A stretch of 5,596 nucleotides of DNA from an alpha proteobacterium 3107 (GTDB lineage: Bacteria > Pseudomonadota > Alphaproteobacteria > Rhodobacterales > Rhodobacteraceae), in NCBI GenBank assembly GCA_001483205.1, contig JPPB01000031.1:1-5596 (forward strand), written 5' to 3'. This document shows, piece after piece, positions 5,556 through 5,596 of this stretch. Within the stretch, counting starts at the first letter, position 1; each line of letters opens with the position of its first letter. The notes below the pieces were generated by a model, which was not told where the DNA came from, did no database searches, and worked only from the letters and a program-made list of their open reading frames with translations. The position numbers were made by a program, and so were the translations under genes.

Positions 5556-5596
5556 TCAAAACCCGGTCGTCAGGCCATACTGTTGCCACACCCCCC
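5556..5596 (-). CDS. Probable 3' end of an unidentified leftward gene (partial)
   Basis: Read on the minus strand, the last 41 bases give an open frame GVWQQYGLTTGF followed by TGA at 5558-5556; the gene continues past the right edge. The residue composition is protein-like, codon third positions are mostly G or C, and the double stem-loop lies a short way downstream of the stop, where a terminator would be. Twelve codons are too few to name a family. The final Phe with Tyr and Leu at alternate positions resembles the end of an outer-membrane beta-barrel, but this could be chance. Confidence 0.35.
   Translation of the reverse strand, partial: GVWQQYGLTTGF

Noticed and set aside
1..5596. A new defence, mobile or biosynthetic system
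   Set aside because: All substantial genes belong to known housekeeping or envelope families; no toxin-antitoxin pair, nuclease, transposase, integrase or direct-repeat array was seen.

Overview
The window looks like ordinary chromosomal DNA from a high-GC alphaproteobacterium, most likely of the Rhodobacterales (Rhodobacter, Paracoccus and Roseobacter relatives). This rests on strong G/C third-position bias, protein sequences of the style I associate with that order, compact gene packing with overlapping starts and stops, and an mlaA-mlaC pair separate from any mlaFEDB genes. The placement is by recognition, not by a search.

Layout. (1) Positions 1-68 hold a strong hairpin just beyond the last leftward gene. 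(2) Positions 69-3649 are a tightly packed leftward (minus-strand) cluster, read from right to left: a RidA-family protein, a glycerophosphodiester phosphodiesterase-family protein, a FemAB/GNAT-like DUF482 protein, a pterin-4a-carbinolamine dehydratase and a small MscS-type channel. The first two genes share an ATGA stop/start, the third and fourth are 12 bases apart, and the largest gap is about 46 bases, so they are probably one transcript. (3) Positions 3650-3954 are a divergent control region. It has a perfect 12-bp inverted repeat on the RidA side and two tandem ATTGATCAC boxes, 11 bases apart, on the mlaA side. (4) Positions 3955-5314 are a rightward two-gene operon, mlaA then mlaC, with an 11-base overlap. 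(5) Positions 5315-5555 are intergenic and rich in symmetry: a GC hairpin, a perfect 16-bp palindrome, and a two-stem-loop element. (6) Positions 5556-5596 probably carry the last 12 codons of a leftward gene that runs off the window.

How the genes work together. MlaA (an outer-membrane lipoprotein) and MlaC (a periplasmic lipid carrier) are two parts of the Mla system, which moves phospholipids between the outer and inner membranes and keeps the outer leaflet asymmetric. The MlaFEDB inner-membrane complex must be encoded elsewhere. The leftward cluster mixes metabolite damage control (RidA family, pterin recycling), possible phosphodiester or lipid turnover (GDPD family), an uncharacterised acyl- or aminoacyl-transferase-like protein, and osmotic protection (MscS). 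No shared pathway is evident.

I saw no tRNA, rRNA, CRISPR array, insertion sequence, phage gene or defence system. I found no convincing new biological system. The observations most worth a second look are the symmetric non-coding elements and the functionally unexplained but tightly coupled RidA/GDPD/DUF482 gene set.
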